Shown piece after piece: positions 39,831 to 53,570 of a stretch of 64,000 nt of DNA. Origin of the DNA: Lineus longissimus (taxonomy: Eukaryota > Nemertea > Pilidiophora > Heteronemertea > Lineidae); the NCBI RefSeq assembly GCF_910592395.1, contig NC_088314.1, positions 3,288,001-3,352,000 on the forward strand, given 5' to 3'. Position 1 is the stretch's first letter. The number at the start of each line of letters is the position of its first letter. Position numbers and translations under genes: made by a program. The notes under the pieces are model-generated. The model had not been told where the DNA came from, searched no databases, and was given only the letters and a program-made list of their open reading frames with translations.

Positions 39831-42800
39831 TAGCAACATCAACCATGCTTCAGCTTTCTTATTTGATTCTTCATGATGCAAAAACTAAAAAATTGCTCAT
39901 ACAGATCACGCGCATACTTTGATAAAAATTGCATGCTTGCACAACAGGTTCATACAAAGAATTGATTTTGTAGAAGAAGATGTGCATGTCAGATCCCCCA
40001 GGGTCGATATATGTTTTTAAGAAGATGAGAATATTTCTGAAGAATATCTCAAAGTGAAACTGCTTATTCTCCCGCAGTATCGTAGCTAAAAGGTTTATTG
40101 ACACCATCTGTAAGAGGGGAAGGGGATGGGTTTAGTATGCCTTTATCTTGAAAGGTTGTGGTTTCGAAGTAAAATATCTTAAAGTTTTCTTTAAAGTAAG
40201 CTTATTGTGTTTCATCTTAAAGTTTTTTTGTTTTTTCTTTTATATCCAATAGACTACTAACAAATGGCCAAATACTTTTAGGTGTGAGATTTGTCTGTTA
40301 AACCTTCCTACTTTACTCTGCAATATTCTCATATAATCACTCTCGATATCCGTGACATTTGCCCTGATGACCAGTAATTACCAAAATCAATTCGAGATGG
40401 GAATCTGAAGATTGATTAACGATCACGCTTGCCCTGTAGTGCTAATTAGTACGGACATTTTGTCATATAAAGGCCAATTTATTGGGACATTAGGTGCAAA
40501 CTTGTTGTGATGGGAAAGGTTGAGTAACTGCAGAGTAGGTATGCTTAAACCAATTAACTGTTGCTCTCATTCTAAAATAATCTGATGCGGTGTTACAATT
40601 GCTGCTGTAGCATTTGTATTATTTCATTTATGGAGCTGGGATCTCTTCCTTTCTTAAGCAAATGGTTAGGGTTATCACAAAGTTAGCAGCAGCGCCATGC
40701 CTCCACCTGTTGAGATTGCATCTGCTTGATTCTGCTGGTTCAATATGAGAACCACATCCAAGAATTCTACTCTACTATTGCCTGAAAAACTCTAGCCTGA
40801 GGTTGGCCTACCTGCTGAGGAAAACCTGAATCCCCATCATTAGAACTGCCTTGTTCTCCGGTTCAGGCACTGTGTCCCGAGGGCTTCTTCCCGCCATGAA
40901 ATTTCTTCTGGAGCCAGAGAAATTAGTTAGGGATGCCACCTCGGTCGATTTCAGCCAGAAAGGTGTCCTCGGGCTACCAATCCATTTGAGCCCTAACCCG
41001 GCCTCAGTGGAGAATTAGTTTTTGGCGAACTATCATCAGCACAGTCAGTTCAAACCTGCATGGTTTGTATAGTTCAGGTGGTCCATAAATAATAAGTCTA
41101 CTTGTATTCATGCTCTCGAATTGCTTATGTTTAAAACTATCATATTGTACTTCACGGCAAATCTTAGTATTTAGAGGAATTAAGCACCCTCAGGCTACTT
41201 GGGTTAAGTTCCTCCTGGAGCCAGAAATTATGGTTTATGCAAACTGTTTAGCAGATATACACTTACCATTCTACTTGAATAATAGCTAGGGCTTGGGGTT
41301 ACCTCTGAGTCAAGACACCTTTTCCAATGAACTTCTTTACATCACAATTGCCAAAAGGCATCTGGTAGTCATCTTCAACATTTAAGCTAAAGACTATAGA
41401 TTAACTAAAGATTTTCATGTCTGACCTTTTCAAAGAACATCACCGTCATTTTGAGGGATAATGGGTGTGACACTTCACACTTGTCTATCATGGATGTTCT
41501 ACAAAAGTGCCTTCTTTTACAAACAACAGGGTTACAAATCATCCTTATTCCAATTGACCTTTACAAATTAACACCATAATGATTTTTTCTCATGCGGTCC
41601 AGCGATATGAGCTAATCCACCATGTCCATCTTCTTCATGTTGGCGAATAATAGGATTGTCTCTGAGCAGGACGTGAAAGTCTTGTCTGTGCTCAGCTTTC
41701 TTTAGGGATTACTCGACAAATACATCATACTTCACTTACTGCATTGTACCAGGATTAGTGCCTTGGTTCTGAACCTTTGAGTTGTAGATTTAGATGGCCT
41801 CAAGAATACAGGCACATCTTCCCTTGCAGAGATCTGTCTTGAGTCTGTTGGATTGACTCAAAGTAGATTGAAAGTGGAGCATCATATACAGCCTCATGTG
41901 TTTGAATGCCCCCTTGCCAGAAATGGCCGAGGTGTCCATGATTTGACCAGAAGTCACTGGTGTTGTCACCATTGGGCATCAGGTGATACTCGGGTATGAA
42001 GGCGACAATCAGAGTGATAGCCACAACTTTCATATCTCCTTTGGGAATGATCTTACTACTTCAGGCAAATGCTATAATGTTGTCCCACACTAAAATCTGA
42101 CAACATTTGGCTGGTACGTTTTGTAGGTTTTTCAGAGAGCTCCAGTTTGGTCAGGGCAGGTCACTCAGACTTGCTTACATTGCCTTGTCTGGGGGTGGTG
42201 GATATTCTACCAATCTAGCTGCAAAACTGCCAGGTCAGCATCCTGACCTGATACCGAATTCAGATAAGCTCCCAATGACACTGATAAAGTTCTCAAATAA
42301 TCCTTCAATCCGCTGGACCTAAATAACCCTCAAAATCAATCTTGAAAGTACAGGATAGTGATTTCGTTTGGATTGCTGTAAATGTGATAGGTTTCTTGTG
42401 GGAATTGAGCAAATGGTCCACGATGGTTATCACAATTGATACGGCCATGTTGATGATGCTAAGTGCAGGTATATCAATCGTGGAGATGGGCTTGAGTGCC
42501 TCTTTGATGTCAGTTGTTTCAAGGATGACCATGCTCAACAAGTATTAGGTTTGTAAAGGTTACCGTCCTCAGAGGAACTTTTTCTGGGTGGGCTTCCCTC
42601 AGCAGGAAAGGTTTCAGCACTTGACCAATTAAAGAAATGTGCTGCAAAACCAATTATCTTAACATTGGAAATAATTTCTTTGCCCACCCAAATGAGATTT
42701 CTGCAGGATAAGACTAGCTTATCATGGTAAAACGGAGCAAAATAACTTGATGTTGGTCTTCCATGACAACAAGGTGTTTCTTAAGGGTTCATGTACTTTT

Positions 42801-43096
42801 GCTTTGGCCGTCAACAATCCCTGTGTCACCAGTTGAACCGAAGTATCTATGACAATATGATGTTGATTACTTATCTTTGATAGAGTCAGCCCTGTGAGGG
42901 TTAAGGCCCCTACTTTCCCTAATGACCTCCCGGATTCCCTATTTAATATCCTAGATAAAGAACACTGTTTCTCCATTATCTTCAGTTCTATCAAATACCC
43001 CTGATGTTTTTCTTTCAAGAGTCCCTACGCATGTCCTGAGGGAATCGAATAGGGTTGATATTTGGTTGACCTCATCGCTCACACCCCCTCGTCTAT

Positions 43097-43119
43097 AGGT
43101 ATTGATCAAATCAATACCT
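43097..43119. repeat. short perfect hairpin
   Basis: AGGTATTGAT and its exact reverse complement ATCAATACCT are separated by three bases. It is too short to call an RNA gene. Confidence 0.8.
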
Positions 43120-45529
43120 TGCTTTGATCAGTAGTGGGAGATGAGAGGAGAACAGATGATCAAACAGGCCACATCAATCGCTCTAATGAAGAAGTGGCAG
43201 TTTGAAACAACCGGGATTCTATTAACCCATTTAGTTTTTTGTTCAGGTGGACCTGATGCAGTGAATGTGCCTTGGTTTAGGTGTGCCTTCTGTGTCTAAA
43301 AGGTGGACTGGGAAGGGGTGACAGCTATATGTTTGTATTCGTAATTGACGGAAGAGAAGATAACTCAAAAATACATTTTCGACACACTCGAAGTAAATCA
43401 TCACTTGTTGAGTCCTGGTGCTCTACAAAGGTGGTCCAGAATCCAGTCGACGCTTGGCAGGTATGGTAATATTGAAACGATTAAACTCCTTCACACTTTT
43501 TGCATCCTGGTGCACTGGGAACCCGTCAAAACGTACTTGCATTGGTATGACGATAATAGTTAGATGGTATTGATCAATACGAGTCATGGTTCCCTTTTCA
43601 TTTTTTTCTTGTGTGGATGTCACAATCTAATACCCCGTAATCCCTTTTAACTTGTTGCATCCTGGTGCACTCCAAGGGAGGTCCTGATCTTGTCATCATA
43701 TCATTCTCATACCAATACCAGTGAAGGTTATTATTTCCCTTGAATATATCCTGGTACTTTGTCAATTTCTGGTGAACCAATGATCCATCAATCGCAACCT
43801 TAAATGTAGATGTTATATATTGATATTTTTCACAAGAAAGATTATAGCAATCCGCAACTTGGCATTCTTGCTGTTCAAAGAATGCACTTAATGACAGTAT
43901 TAGCGATCGATACTGCGTTGCCTACATTGCCTCACAGCATGGACATATGCAGCAAATTCGTCAAGAATTCTTATACACAATTCATACTCTATCGATATTA
44001 CCTAAGGCTGCGAATTGATTTCTTAGTGTGGGAATTTGTTCTCAGTTGTGTATAAACCAGGTTTGATCATTTTATATTGATGCTATATCATAGTGATTGA
44101 CATGTCAAGTAGCTCATGTCGACTTGGAACAAATTTGATACACATTTGGTATATCATTTATGTAGTCTTCTGATCTTGTTTAGGCTGAATGATGGTTTCC
44201 ACTACCTGTGATTGGTTAAATGTACATGTTTTTGAATGTCATTGTACTGTGTTCAGATCAATGAGGTGGGGAGAGGATCGTTGTAAATCAGTTCATAGAA
44301 AAGGGTAGTGGGTGCAGTAGTCTAGTAACCTTTAAAAAGCCATGTCTCGGCTATAAAACATGCTAGAGATCTGAATTAGATTTGTACATCGCTTTGTTTC
44401 AAGCTGCTGTGTGGTCTGGTAATTGCTGAAGAAAGAGAACTGATTTGAGGTGACTGTATCTCAATCTCTCTATTGGGCATCCTATCAATAAACTGCCGCT
44501 ATCAGCACAAAGAATCCTGCCAACATTACAACTCCTCAAAGGTTGAAAGGAGTAACTTTTTTTCAATATTCAAGAAAACGATGCTGTCAGGCTGTAAAGG
44601 GTATAGTTTTTGAAGTGTAGATTTACTCATATCTCCAAAGGAAACATACAAAGTTCACCCTTTGAAGAAATTTGAATATTTCCTAAACATACAGAGAAGG
44701 TTTCAGGAATACACACCAGCATTACAAGCGATAAGCAACATCCCTACATATCTAATGGATATCAATATTAACAACATCGGAAGAATATTGGCAGGTCTTA
44801 GCACATTGAGTACAAAGGAACGAATGCACACACAAAACCACTCTCATGTTTAGTGCTTCTAAGCCTGTTGGAAACTGGTGTAGCTTTACAAGGCGACAAT
44901 GGATCTGGGATAAAAGGCATATGAACCACAAAGGAGTGCAGAGTCTTTGAACACAATAATAGTGTTTCGTTGGTAATAAAAAACCTTCAGATGTAGAATG
45001 TTTGAACTGTGCCAAAATAGAGATCTGTTTTTGGTGGTGGGGATGGGGGTGATGGTTGGATGTTAAAGTGATCTTGCAGCAACGAAAATTGACAAAGTTT
45101 ATAGCAGTCGTTGTGGAAAAACAACTCAAACTTAACTTCTCCTGGCCTTTTCCAAAGACACTTAGCATACACAATATCAAACACAGTCGTCAGTCAAAAC
45201 AAGCATGGTTATAGCTGCCCCTCTCTGCCAATTAGCAGTGCATCCTTCCTAAAAGATAGCACCACATCCTCAATCTGTATCAGCTTGACAAATAAATTAG
45301 CTATTGCCGACCATGAACAGTCATTCAGACGATCGATCTTTGGCTCAACAGACGGTTATGAAGTAATTACATTCCTACTGTTTTATGGCAGCGTGGAACA
45401 TAGAACTTTATCAGAAGATGGTGAGGCTTGAATGCGAGATGTTGTGCTTCTTTGACAGCTGTTTTAGAGGCTATGCGAGTTTGATAGAGAAAAAAGTGAA
45501 GGTCAGACTTGAGTAACTGATGTGACAGG

Positions 45530-45835
45530 GAAATCACTGGTACAGTGGTTAAGAGTTTGTCTCATTATAAGGAAGTCATGGGTTTGAGACCTGGAAGGAT
45601 CATCACTGTTTCGTCTCAGGTTAGTGTTCTAAAGCAAGACATATCAATTGCTGCTCGCTTTGAGTGAGACGTAGAACAGAGGTGCCTGGCTGTTTTTATG
45701 CCAGGGGATCCAAGATGCTCGTCTAAGCGGACAGTAGCTTGACATGGAATCCACCTTTCCCTCGTGCCCAACCATAGTGGCAGGCAAAATGGTCTAAAGT
45801 CCCGACAGTGTGATACTTCTTGAAGTATCATTCCT
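45530..45835 (+). mobile_element. tRNA-derived SINE-like element
   Basis: A-box-like TGGTACAGTGGTTAAGAG at 45538-45555 and B-box-like GGTTTGAGACC at 45581-45591 have tRNA-like spacing and orientation. The tRNA-like head is followed by about 240 nt of body including ATGCCAGGGGATCCAAGATG. The internal promoter shows it is a Pol III-derived retroposon and not a tRNA gene, because no acceptor stem closes. Exact ends and target duplications were not identified. Confidence 0.6.
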
Positions 45836-48277
45836 CCTGGTAAGAGTGATAAATAGAGATAGAAAAGAATATGACAAATAATAGATTGTCAACCCATGCA
45901 TTTGTCTGTCAATGACTTGCAAAACCTCCCGACTTAATTAGAAGCAGACTGGTTGTCCTATTCTTGCAATAAACCATCATTTTTCAAAATTCCATATACA
46001 GGAGCTTGCTATTTAGTTAAATAGCTTTTTAGAAAATTGAACTATTTCACTTGAAAATGGTTTTTAGATTACCTATCTTAAAACACCTGCTCAAATTTGC
46101 TACTCCATCACTCTCGCTGCCATCAATTATGTCAAGTACATGATCCAGAGTTAGAAATTTGCAAATTACCTTGTCAAGATTTTGATCGGGACATTTCAGG
46201 AATGGGAGTGGCCTGTCATGGGAAACACGGCACCAAGTTGTAAAAGACGATGAAAAATGTGAAAAAGATGTAAACTATTGCAAAGTCAGAATTTTCAGAA
46301 TTGACAGATGGAAGTTTTATGCAGGTATGGGCATAAAAAGTGCCGCTTTCAGTGATTCTTTTTGTGGTAGATATCAAACTCAGAAAAAAATTATAGATTA
46401 CGGGAATGATAAGGTTGCGTTTTTCTGGCGAGTATCAGGAATTACATGCTTGCAAGGTGCTGGAGTGGAGATAAAACTGTCATGTTTTAAGATTAGCGCT
46501 ATCAAACTTTTCTTATCTCAAGTTTTAGTTTGAAATAATGACAATTTGAGTTCATTAATTTTGTATTGGAAATGTTTAAGGTTGATGGGTTTTCAATTTG
46601 AGGTGAGAGAGAAACCACCTGTTGTTTCAAAAAACAGGTTGGAAAAATGAGGTTCACGATGAGAAAATTGACTGTAGTTACTGAATTGTAGCGATGAAAC
46701 GTTGTCATGTGTTGTGAGGTTTTCAGTTTCTTTTGGATTTCAGTTACCCAATACTATTTGATTAAAATCAAGGAATTTCAAAATGTTTTATCAAAATCGT
46801 CTACTGATCCCAAATGAAATTGCTGGGATATCAGAATTTCTAGAATGAGCAAGTGGTAAAATGTGTGAAAATAACTTGTGCTTTTTAAGAGTGATGTGCT
46901 GTATATCAACACACTGTCTTTCTTGCTCCAGTAAGCATGGTATACTGCAGACTTATTATTGAACCCGAGAAAGTACTTGCTGATCAAAATTCTGTGGCAA
47001 GAAATCAATTCAGGTCGCTCAAGATGTGCAGAAACGGGATATCCCAGTTCAGTGATGCATTGACTGCGTCAACCATTGAAGCGCACAAAATAAGATGAAT
47101 GGCGATTTGCTGGAGATGATCGCCACGACATGTGGATGACGGAGGAGCACTTGTGAGCCATGCATCATCCTCAGGTACCTGCGTCTCGCCAACTGACTCG
47201 TGGGGCGTATTCCTCATCGGAAATTTGAATAACCTGTTTAACTATTCTAGTTCTAGTAAGTTATTGGAGTCTAGTCGGGCAGATAGGTCTATCGCCAAAT
47301 AAGCGTTTCACTCAACGTATCATGCAGACACACTGAAGGGCTTTGTCCTTTTATGACACATTGCCACTAACCATTGACTTATTAAAACTTAACTTGAGAT
47401 AGACCTTTTAAATGTGATTTCAACTGGTAAACATACTTGGGATGTCTTCTCAGGTACCCACTAACCTGTGTCACAGCCAGTTTCTATAATGGCAAGGTAA
47501 TGTTAAATGTCAACATGAAGAAGAATGTGCTCCTCTCCATCCCTGCCCATTTCCTTGCTGAAAAATCTTCCATAAATACTGCAATCAGATGCTTCCTGAG
47601 CCTTCTCCTATTTGCCGGGCAGATGTCAATTATTGTTGGGCATAGCAAGATGGTAATCTTTCCTGATGAAATGTCGATGAAACCTCATCATGTTTGCTTG
47701 ACAATCTGTGGTGTTGAAAGGCATAGATGTGGCAATGTGTGAGAGACATTAGAATACTACTGCACTTATGGTTATGTGCTGATACAATGACGTGGACTAT
47801 ATTTATTGACCACAAGCGAGATTGAGTTTGGTGTGTGAAAGCGGAATGATTCGTGAATATTGTAAGCAGTACTGGCTTGCTGAAGCTTTCCATTTTTGTA
47901 ACTGTTGACATCGCAAGACTGCTATTCTCACGCCAGTTCAGTTGCTTTGTCAGCTTTGACTTTGATACAGAGGTTTTATCATGTTTGCTTGCATGAAACC
48001 TTTCAGGACATTCATGATAAAAAAAATTGGACGTGAAATCTTAACTCTTCATCCCGTGCTTCGCATTTTCTGGATTTATAAAAATATGTGCGTAGAATTC
48101 TATCAATTGATCTGCACATTAATTTCCCGTGTAACCTGCAGTCGTGTGGATTTCCTCTGCTCTAAAAATAGATTTCAAAGGGTTAATCAGATCATTGCTA
48201 TGGTTAATTAAACACCTAATGAGTGATATGCATTGCCAGCAAACGCCTTAAGATACAGATGCTACTACTACTGTTAT

Positions 48278-48295
48278 CAGCAGTGTACACTGCTG
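48278..48295. repeat. 18-bp perfect palindrome
   Basis: CAGCAGTGTACACTGCTG equals its own reverse complement. It sits in intron sequence beside a short ACT repeat. No function is assigned. Confidence 0.85.
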
Positions 48296-49286
48296 GTGGT
48301 ATGCAAGTGCTAACTTATTTACCCAGCTAGCTTGGTTATGTAACCACAGCCTCTTGACCTGTTCTAGCATACCTATTGCCCTTGATATTGATAAAGGCAT
48401 CAGTTGTGATTTCCAAGGCTCTCCTTGGGAATTCCTCTCACCATTCCATCTGTATTCTTCCTTCAGGGTTGAGGCCCATATTTCTTGTTAAGAGACAGTG
48501 TTGTTCACAGCAGAGCCAATCAGCAACTTACTTGATGAAAGCATTATTTCTTGTTTCTAAGATTTTACTCTTTCTAAGAGTCCCAAATGCGCAAATTCTT
48601 TTTCCAAGTGTCTCATCTGAATTGCTTGAAGATGACTAGTGTGGTGCTCATTCGATCTTTGCTACAAAACTGAGGACAAAAACATGGTCGTGGTTGCGAG
48701 CCTCGGCAAGTTCCAATAGGTACAGTATGTACACTACTTGATTTCTACAACATGGTTTCTGGATTTGGCTGGGGAAAATAACTTTGCAATAGTACTGTTG
48801 TCAAGTACTGCAGTACACTTAACGTGGGAATAGTACTACAGCAACTGAGAAATTGGCCTATCAATCAATAGGCCTGAATCCTATCTGGGAATACCTGTGG
48901 AAGATATCTTACTCTATCATGCTATAAGAATGGCTCATGGATTCCTCTAGCACATAACTTGGGGTAATGTTCCATGATAGCCTTCGGTATCATAGTTGCT
49001 TACAACATAGGTTATGTAAGGATGAAATATTGGTAAATAGGCCTTGCATTCTGAATGATAGTTAACAAGGCGAGGAGTAGGGAAACAATAGGTAGGATGT
49101 TCATGATGATATGACTGACATGGTTCCCTATTGTTGATGTAGATCCTTCCCTTTTCTTTCCTCACAAAAATGATCTTCCACTTTTAGTATCGGGAACATT
49201 TAGTGATCTGAACTATTTCTGTTGCTCTAATTGCCTTCGTAATGATCTTGGCTATTTCTCAAAAGTCTTTGTCTTTGTAATTTCAG

Positions 49287-49552
49287 GTGAATGGTCAGGA
49301 TTTATCCAAGTCATCCCACGAAGAAGCAGTTGAGGCCTTTCGCACAGCCAAGGAACCCATCGTCGTTGAGGTTCTGCGGAGAGTGTCACCACCAGGCTCA
49401 CAACCAAAGACCAACTCAAAGATGAAAAGTCGATCGCCAGCGTTGGTGTCAATTGGCACGCAAACAGATGAGCTCATTGAGAACGGAGCGTTTTATGGGT
49501 TGTCCAGGCCACCGACACCTCCACCTGCCTTATACAACTTTCAGGGAAATGG
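49287..49552 (+). CDS. PDZRN3/4-like: PDZRN3/PDZRN4/PDZD4-family protein, internal exon (exon B): second half of PDZ1 and linker
   Basis: 266 nt, entered in phase 0 after a good acceptor (GTCTTTGTAATTTCAG) and left after two bases of a Gly codon at the donor GTATGT (49553). It encodes VNGQDLSKSSHEEAVEAF (residues 1-18 of the exon), then RTAKEPIVVEVLRR (19-32). This is the beta4-alphaB-beta6 end of the first PDZ domain and matches the family signature VNGKDLSKATHDQAVEAF...AKEPIVVQVLRR. His11 is at alphaB1, the position typical of class I PDZ domains that bind S/T-x-hydrophobic C-termini. The linker has VSIGTQTDE (54-62), as in vertebrate orthologues, and SRPPTPPP (73-80), close to the RPPTPP of PDZD4. 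Family members act at junctions and synapses as scaffolds, and the RING isoforms as E3 ubiquitin ligases. Three-way orthology cannot be settled from one exon. The next exon must begin with one base completing the Gly codon; it was not found before 64000. Confidence 0.92.
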
Positions 49553-52500
49553 GTATGTATGAAACCAATTGGAAAACTGAAAGTATTCATCAACAGCTTC
49601 CGAACTGCTGGCGTTGACATTTTAAAAAAGAAATTTTGGTCTTATCAGTTTGCAATATATTCGTTCCGTCAGGATCCCAAAACTCTATTTCTGTCCATTG
49701 TCTTATCATTTCTCTGTGTATGTAGATGCATCATGGATTTTGGCATAAAACAAACTCGCCAGTTCCAATTAAGACATGCCTGTACATTCACATCACGTTA
49801 CATGTATCTGTCAGAATGCACAGCTTCATGGCTTCTTGCGGCGTGAAACTGGATTTGAGTATGTTTCCTGTTGTTTGCTGATGTTATTTCCTTTGGCTTT
49901 TATTTGTTGTCTTTCCTGTTGCTGGTGGAAATATGGAATAAGAAAAGCGATAAAAGAAACAGGTAGAATTTTTGAATCACCACTTTTGAAATAGTTGCTC
50001 TGACTTCTAAGGGAGATCAAATCTGTAGTAGTTCAGTGGATATTCTTTCTTAATGCTCATATAAAAGGATGTGAAACTCAAACATGAGGAGAAGATTTCA
50101 ACTCAATGGGATTGACCAGTACCTAGTGAAAGGGTGTGGGTGTCAGTTTGAGATAAGATGATAAAAAATTGAAATGAGGCAACAGGACTGCTTTGAATTC
50201 CTACCCTTCATCTTTGCTGTTTGGTGTACTTGACAGTCATAGACTGAGAGCTTTTGTTCTTAAATTAACTGGAAGACAAATTGGAATCAGTTCTGGTAAC
50301 GACTTGAAATCTGCTTGCTGCGTTCTAGCTCTGCACTCAGCAATACCTTCTTTCTGCGCTCCTGACAAAAAGGAATGCACCAGGAATGCAGACTTGTGCA
50401 CCAAGTTGATGGGCTCCAACATTTCAATTTCGTGTTTGTCATGATGTGGCCGTAAACAGGTGGATAGTTCACCACAGCGTTGTATTGATTACTTCAAGAA
50501 ATCAAGGTAGCCATTGGCTAGTGGTATTGATACCTTTGAAGTCAGATAAGATTTTTCAGATTCCAAGAAATTTATGACTACGGGCATAGGTGCTTTGATT
50601 ATGTTTGGTTGGCCATGAAATTCTCTTTCACACCTCATTCTCATACTCACCCATGGGTCAGGTCAGTAGGAGGGTTTACTTCTCTGATGACCCCAATATT
50701 AAGGCAGGTTCTTGTAGCATTTGTATGTAACAGTCTGAAGGTGGCTTGTCGAATATTGAACATTATAGCAATCATTGCCAGATCCAGGAAATGGACTTTA
50801 ATTCTCTTACAATCGGCATGGTGTGTTTGCTACTACCATGGCACATTAAGAAAGCAGTTGGAAATGGTGATGTGAAAGTGACTTTGATGCCATATCTCCT
50901 CTCTGAGGAAGACCTCTTGTCAGTTGGTCTGTGGGGTTGGAAAGGAATGCTGAATTCTTTTCCTTCATCTAACCGACATAGCTTCATCAACAAAACTTTC
51001 CTTTGATGAAAATGAGCTAGCCATTTAACCATGTTGTGCAGCCTTTTAGCAGTGGCAGGTAAACTTTTAATTGGTGTTTTGCTGAAAAAAATCCAGGGGT
51101 TCTTTTATGAGCAATATTTACGTGGGAAGTATACGAAGATCCCACAAGCATTCAAAGTCAATTCCATGCCATCTCTGCAGATTCAGATGAACAATGATGT
51201 GTACATTCTTACACAGGTGATTTGGCTTTACCTAGGATGGACAGAATCATTCATATAATGCTCAGTTAGATAAGATGACGTAGCAATATGCTAGGAATGA
51301 TGATCGCCAATCGACCATGATCTACCATTTAACAGAACTCTCCAGAGAAGATGAAAGGCTGACAAAGCCTTGAAGATTACCTGATTTTCTTGAACATCAG
51401 CAAAGGTGTTGAGTTCAGCTTTTGTATATACTACATAGGTCTAAAATGATACTGCAAACTGCTTAAGTTGGTTGAACTTGGAGGTAGCTGGTTCACTTTC
51501 GAATGTTCCTTGGGTGAAGTCAAAATCAGAACTTTCAAAATCAATGTCAGTTCCATGTGTGTTGGAGATATCATCTGTTCATTTTTCAGACGTTAAAGTT
51601 GGTGATTTGAAGAACTTTACTGGTGTCACTTGAGAACTTCTTTCATTTGACATTCTTGTGGACCTTGAAGAGTGCCAATTTAGCCAAGTTGAATCTGTTG
51701 TAGAGACTTGAAGTTGCCATTCTTTGGAACTTAAAAGTGGTTAGAATTTGTATACCTTGATGAATACTGGTCATTGAAGTACGAATCGGCTGTTCCTGGA
51801 GAAGTACAGCTGGCACTTCGGTTTGCTTTTGAGGAAGACTCGTTTGGCAGGTATTCCTTGGGATATACTATTGTGATAACAGGTACTTTGAATAGTGGCT
51901 GGAGCCATAGCCGCAATGGACAGGCCATGTACATTGGCAAATCTCTTGAGGTAGGTTGGAATGCTCTGGAGCATGTTTTCCCATTACTTTCAAGTGTTTT
52001 CTTGGTTGTGTTGGTGAATTTGATGCCTAGTTTGAAGGAGATGAGACTTTTTAGTTCGTTCATTGAAGTCATCAAAATTCCCTGCTCTTGTCTTGGTTGT
52101 TACGTTTACCTCCCTGTGTGCCTTCCTTCCTATATCCTACGTCGACTGACGCTGAGGGCTGCCGAAAATCCTACCTCGGCATATTGGTTTGTCCGCTTTT
52201 GTAAAAGAAAGGGATGCTGCAGTTTTCCAGTCTGTAGCAAACTGAGCCTCTGTTTAGTTCGTCAATTGAAACCCGGCACACTACCTTCTAAGAGATTTTC
52301 TTTATGAGTATCGTCATACGTAATGGGATCTCTGGTCTGTCTAAAGGCTGGATGATGGCTATTATCCATCTCAGCTAATGTGTTCCTTCCTTGAGAGGGC
52401 AATAATCAAGAAAGATTGACGGAACACAATCTGTTGGAATGGTAAGGAAGTACAATAATAAGTAATGATAGGCAGTTTGGACATATCAATTAGTGAAGGG

Positions 52501-52589
52501 TATTGGTGAAGTATGTGCTTCTTGAAAGATTGGATGACAAATCACTTGCTGTAAGTTCTTGGCTGCACCTGATTAGACTCTCTTAGTTG

Positions 52590-52830
52590 CAAGAAGCGCA
52601 GTGACGAAGTGGTTAGAGTGCGAGACATCTTTAAGAGATTGTGAGTTCGAAACCAACCGAGACGTTTTGTTTTTCTGCCAATAGAGTCAAAACATTAAGG
52701 GATACTTCTAGTCCCTCCCGGGAACTCTTCGTTGAATTTCTACACCTGAGTTCAACTTCACCTTCGATAGGCATACTTGTCACTTCAATAAATCTATCAT
52801 TAGTCCTCATTCATCGATTTTTGAGCCCTT
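52590..52830 (+). mobile_element. tRNA-derived SINE-like element
   Basis: A-box-like TGACGAAGTGGTTAGAGTG at 52602-52620 and B-box AGTTCGAAACC at 52644-52654 are in correct order and spacing, followed by a body that may extend to about 52830. The head differs from the element at 45530, so it may belong to another subfamily. Ends are approximate. Confidence 0.6.
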
Positions 52831-53570
52831 GAGACAGTACTAAGGATGGCATGATTTGAATGTTTCTGCTGTAAAAAGAGATGACTTCATCTGAAAGATA
52901 AACCCATTTCAGTCAAGACCGTGTAAACCCTACTTGTGACTATCTTAGCAGAATACAAGCCGTACTCTTATAAGACTTGGTATACATGTAATCTCAAGCT
53001 GACGGCAAGTTAATTCATTGCCCGTATACCACCTGAGGTATCGATTCACGAAAACTCCATCATTACTCTGACAACTTCTCTTGTTCACGGCTAATTTACT
53101 CAGATCTGGTGACAACCTTTTTCCACCCTGTTGCAGCGCGTCGGATTGCGCTGACAGTTTTGAGCATTGCGCTGCAGCACTTGACTGTTTCGCCACATGC
53201 TCAATAAAACATGTCCTCGGGGGCTAACCAGGAACATTCCCTTAAGAGCAATTATGGTTGTTCCATCAACAGTGTTGCCTCCATGGTAACCAAGCATCAT
53301 CTCGATGGACACCTCTTAAATAGACTTATTACAATTAAATAACACCTCGGATTGAGCTTCTTTTGCTTAGCATTCTTTCGTCGTCGTGCGTGCTGTCATT
53401 GCTGTGAGATTCTGAAGTAATTTCTTGGTTACAAGAAGAAAGTGTCATTTTGGTAACAAAGACTGAGTAAGAATGACTTGAATGCCATGATACTATGACT
53501 TTATCAATTTGCCAATTCCCGAAGCGTTCAACTAAACCATACCAGCTCTCATGAAAACTGCATTAAGCAA

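Larger units (their letters stand above)
19811..49286 (+). other. 29.5 kb intron between exons A and B
   Basis: Bounded by the donor GTGAGT at 19811 and the acceptor TTTGTCTTTGTAATTTCAG ending at 49286. No internal exon was recognised; the first-half PDZ1 exon of the long isoform, which would end in a phase-0 Glu, was sought without success. Open frames inside have no domain signature. Contents worth noting, each listed separately, are a ratchet site, a perfect palindrome, a MITE, one SINE-like insertion, minisatellite-like repeats and possible regulatory blocks. Apart from these, the sequence is plain AT-rich intron-like DNA. Confidence 0.65.

Noticed and set aside
46310-46330. Second candidate ratchet site, ATGCAG|GTATGG
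   Set aside because: The sequence upstream is purine-rich, so it is a poor 3' splice site, and the donor is weaker than at 35976.
50872-50930. PYLLSEED, similar to PYLLSEEH/PYLLPEEH of vertebrate PDZRN3/4
   Set aside because: No polypyrimidine acceptor precedes it and surrounding residues do not continue the match. Exon B already covers the linker position where this motif would fall.
51774-52307. Longest open frame (177 codons, +)
   Set aside because: It begins at a non-ATG codon, shows no domain or family motif, is overlapped by open minus-strand frames, and does not match the PDZ2 sequence expected next. It is best read as a chance frame in intron.
52435-52460. Sequence resembling miR-1 (TGGAATGGTAAGGAAGTA)
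   Set aside because: Mismatches include the seed region, and no hairpin partner is visible nearby.
53272-53288. X-box-like GTTGCCTCCATGGTAAC
   Set aside because: The half-sites are good but the spacer is five bases, outside the usual 0-3.
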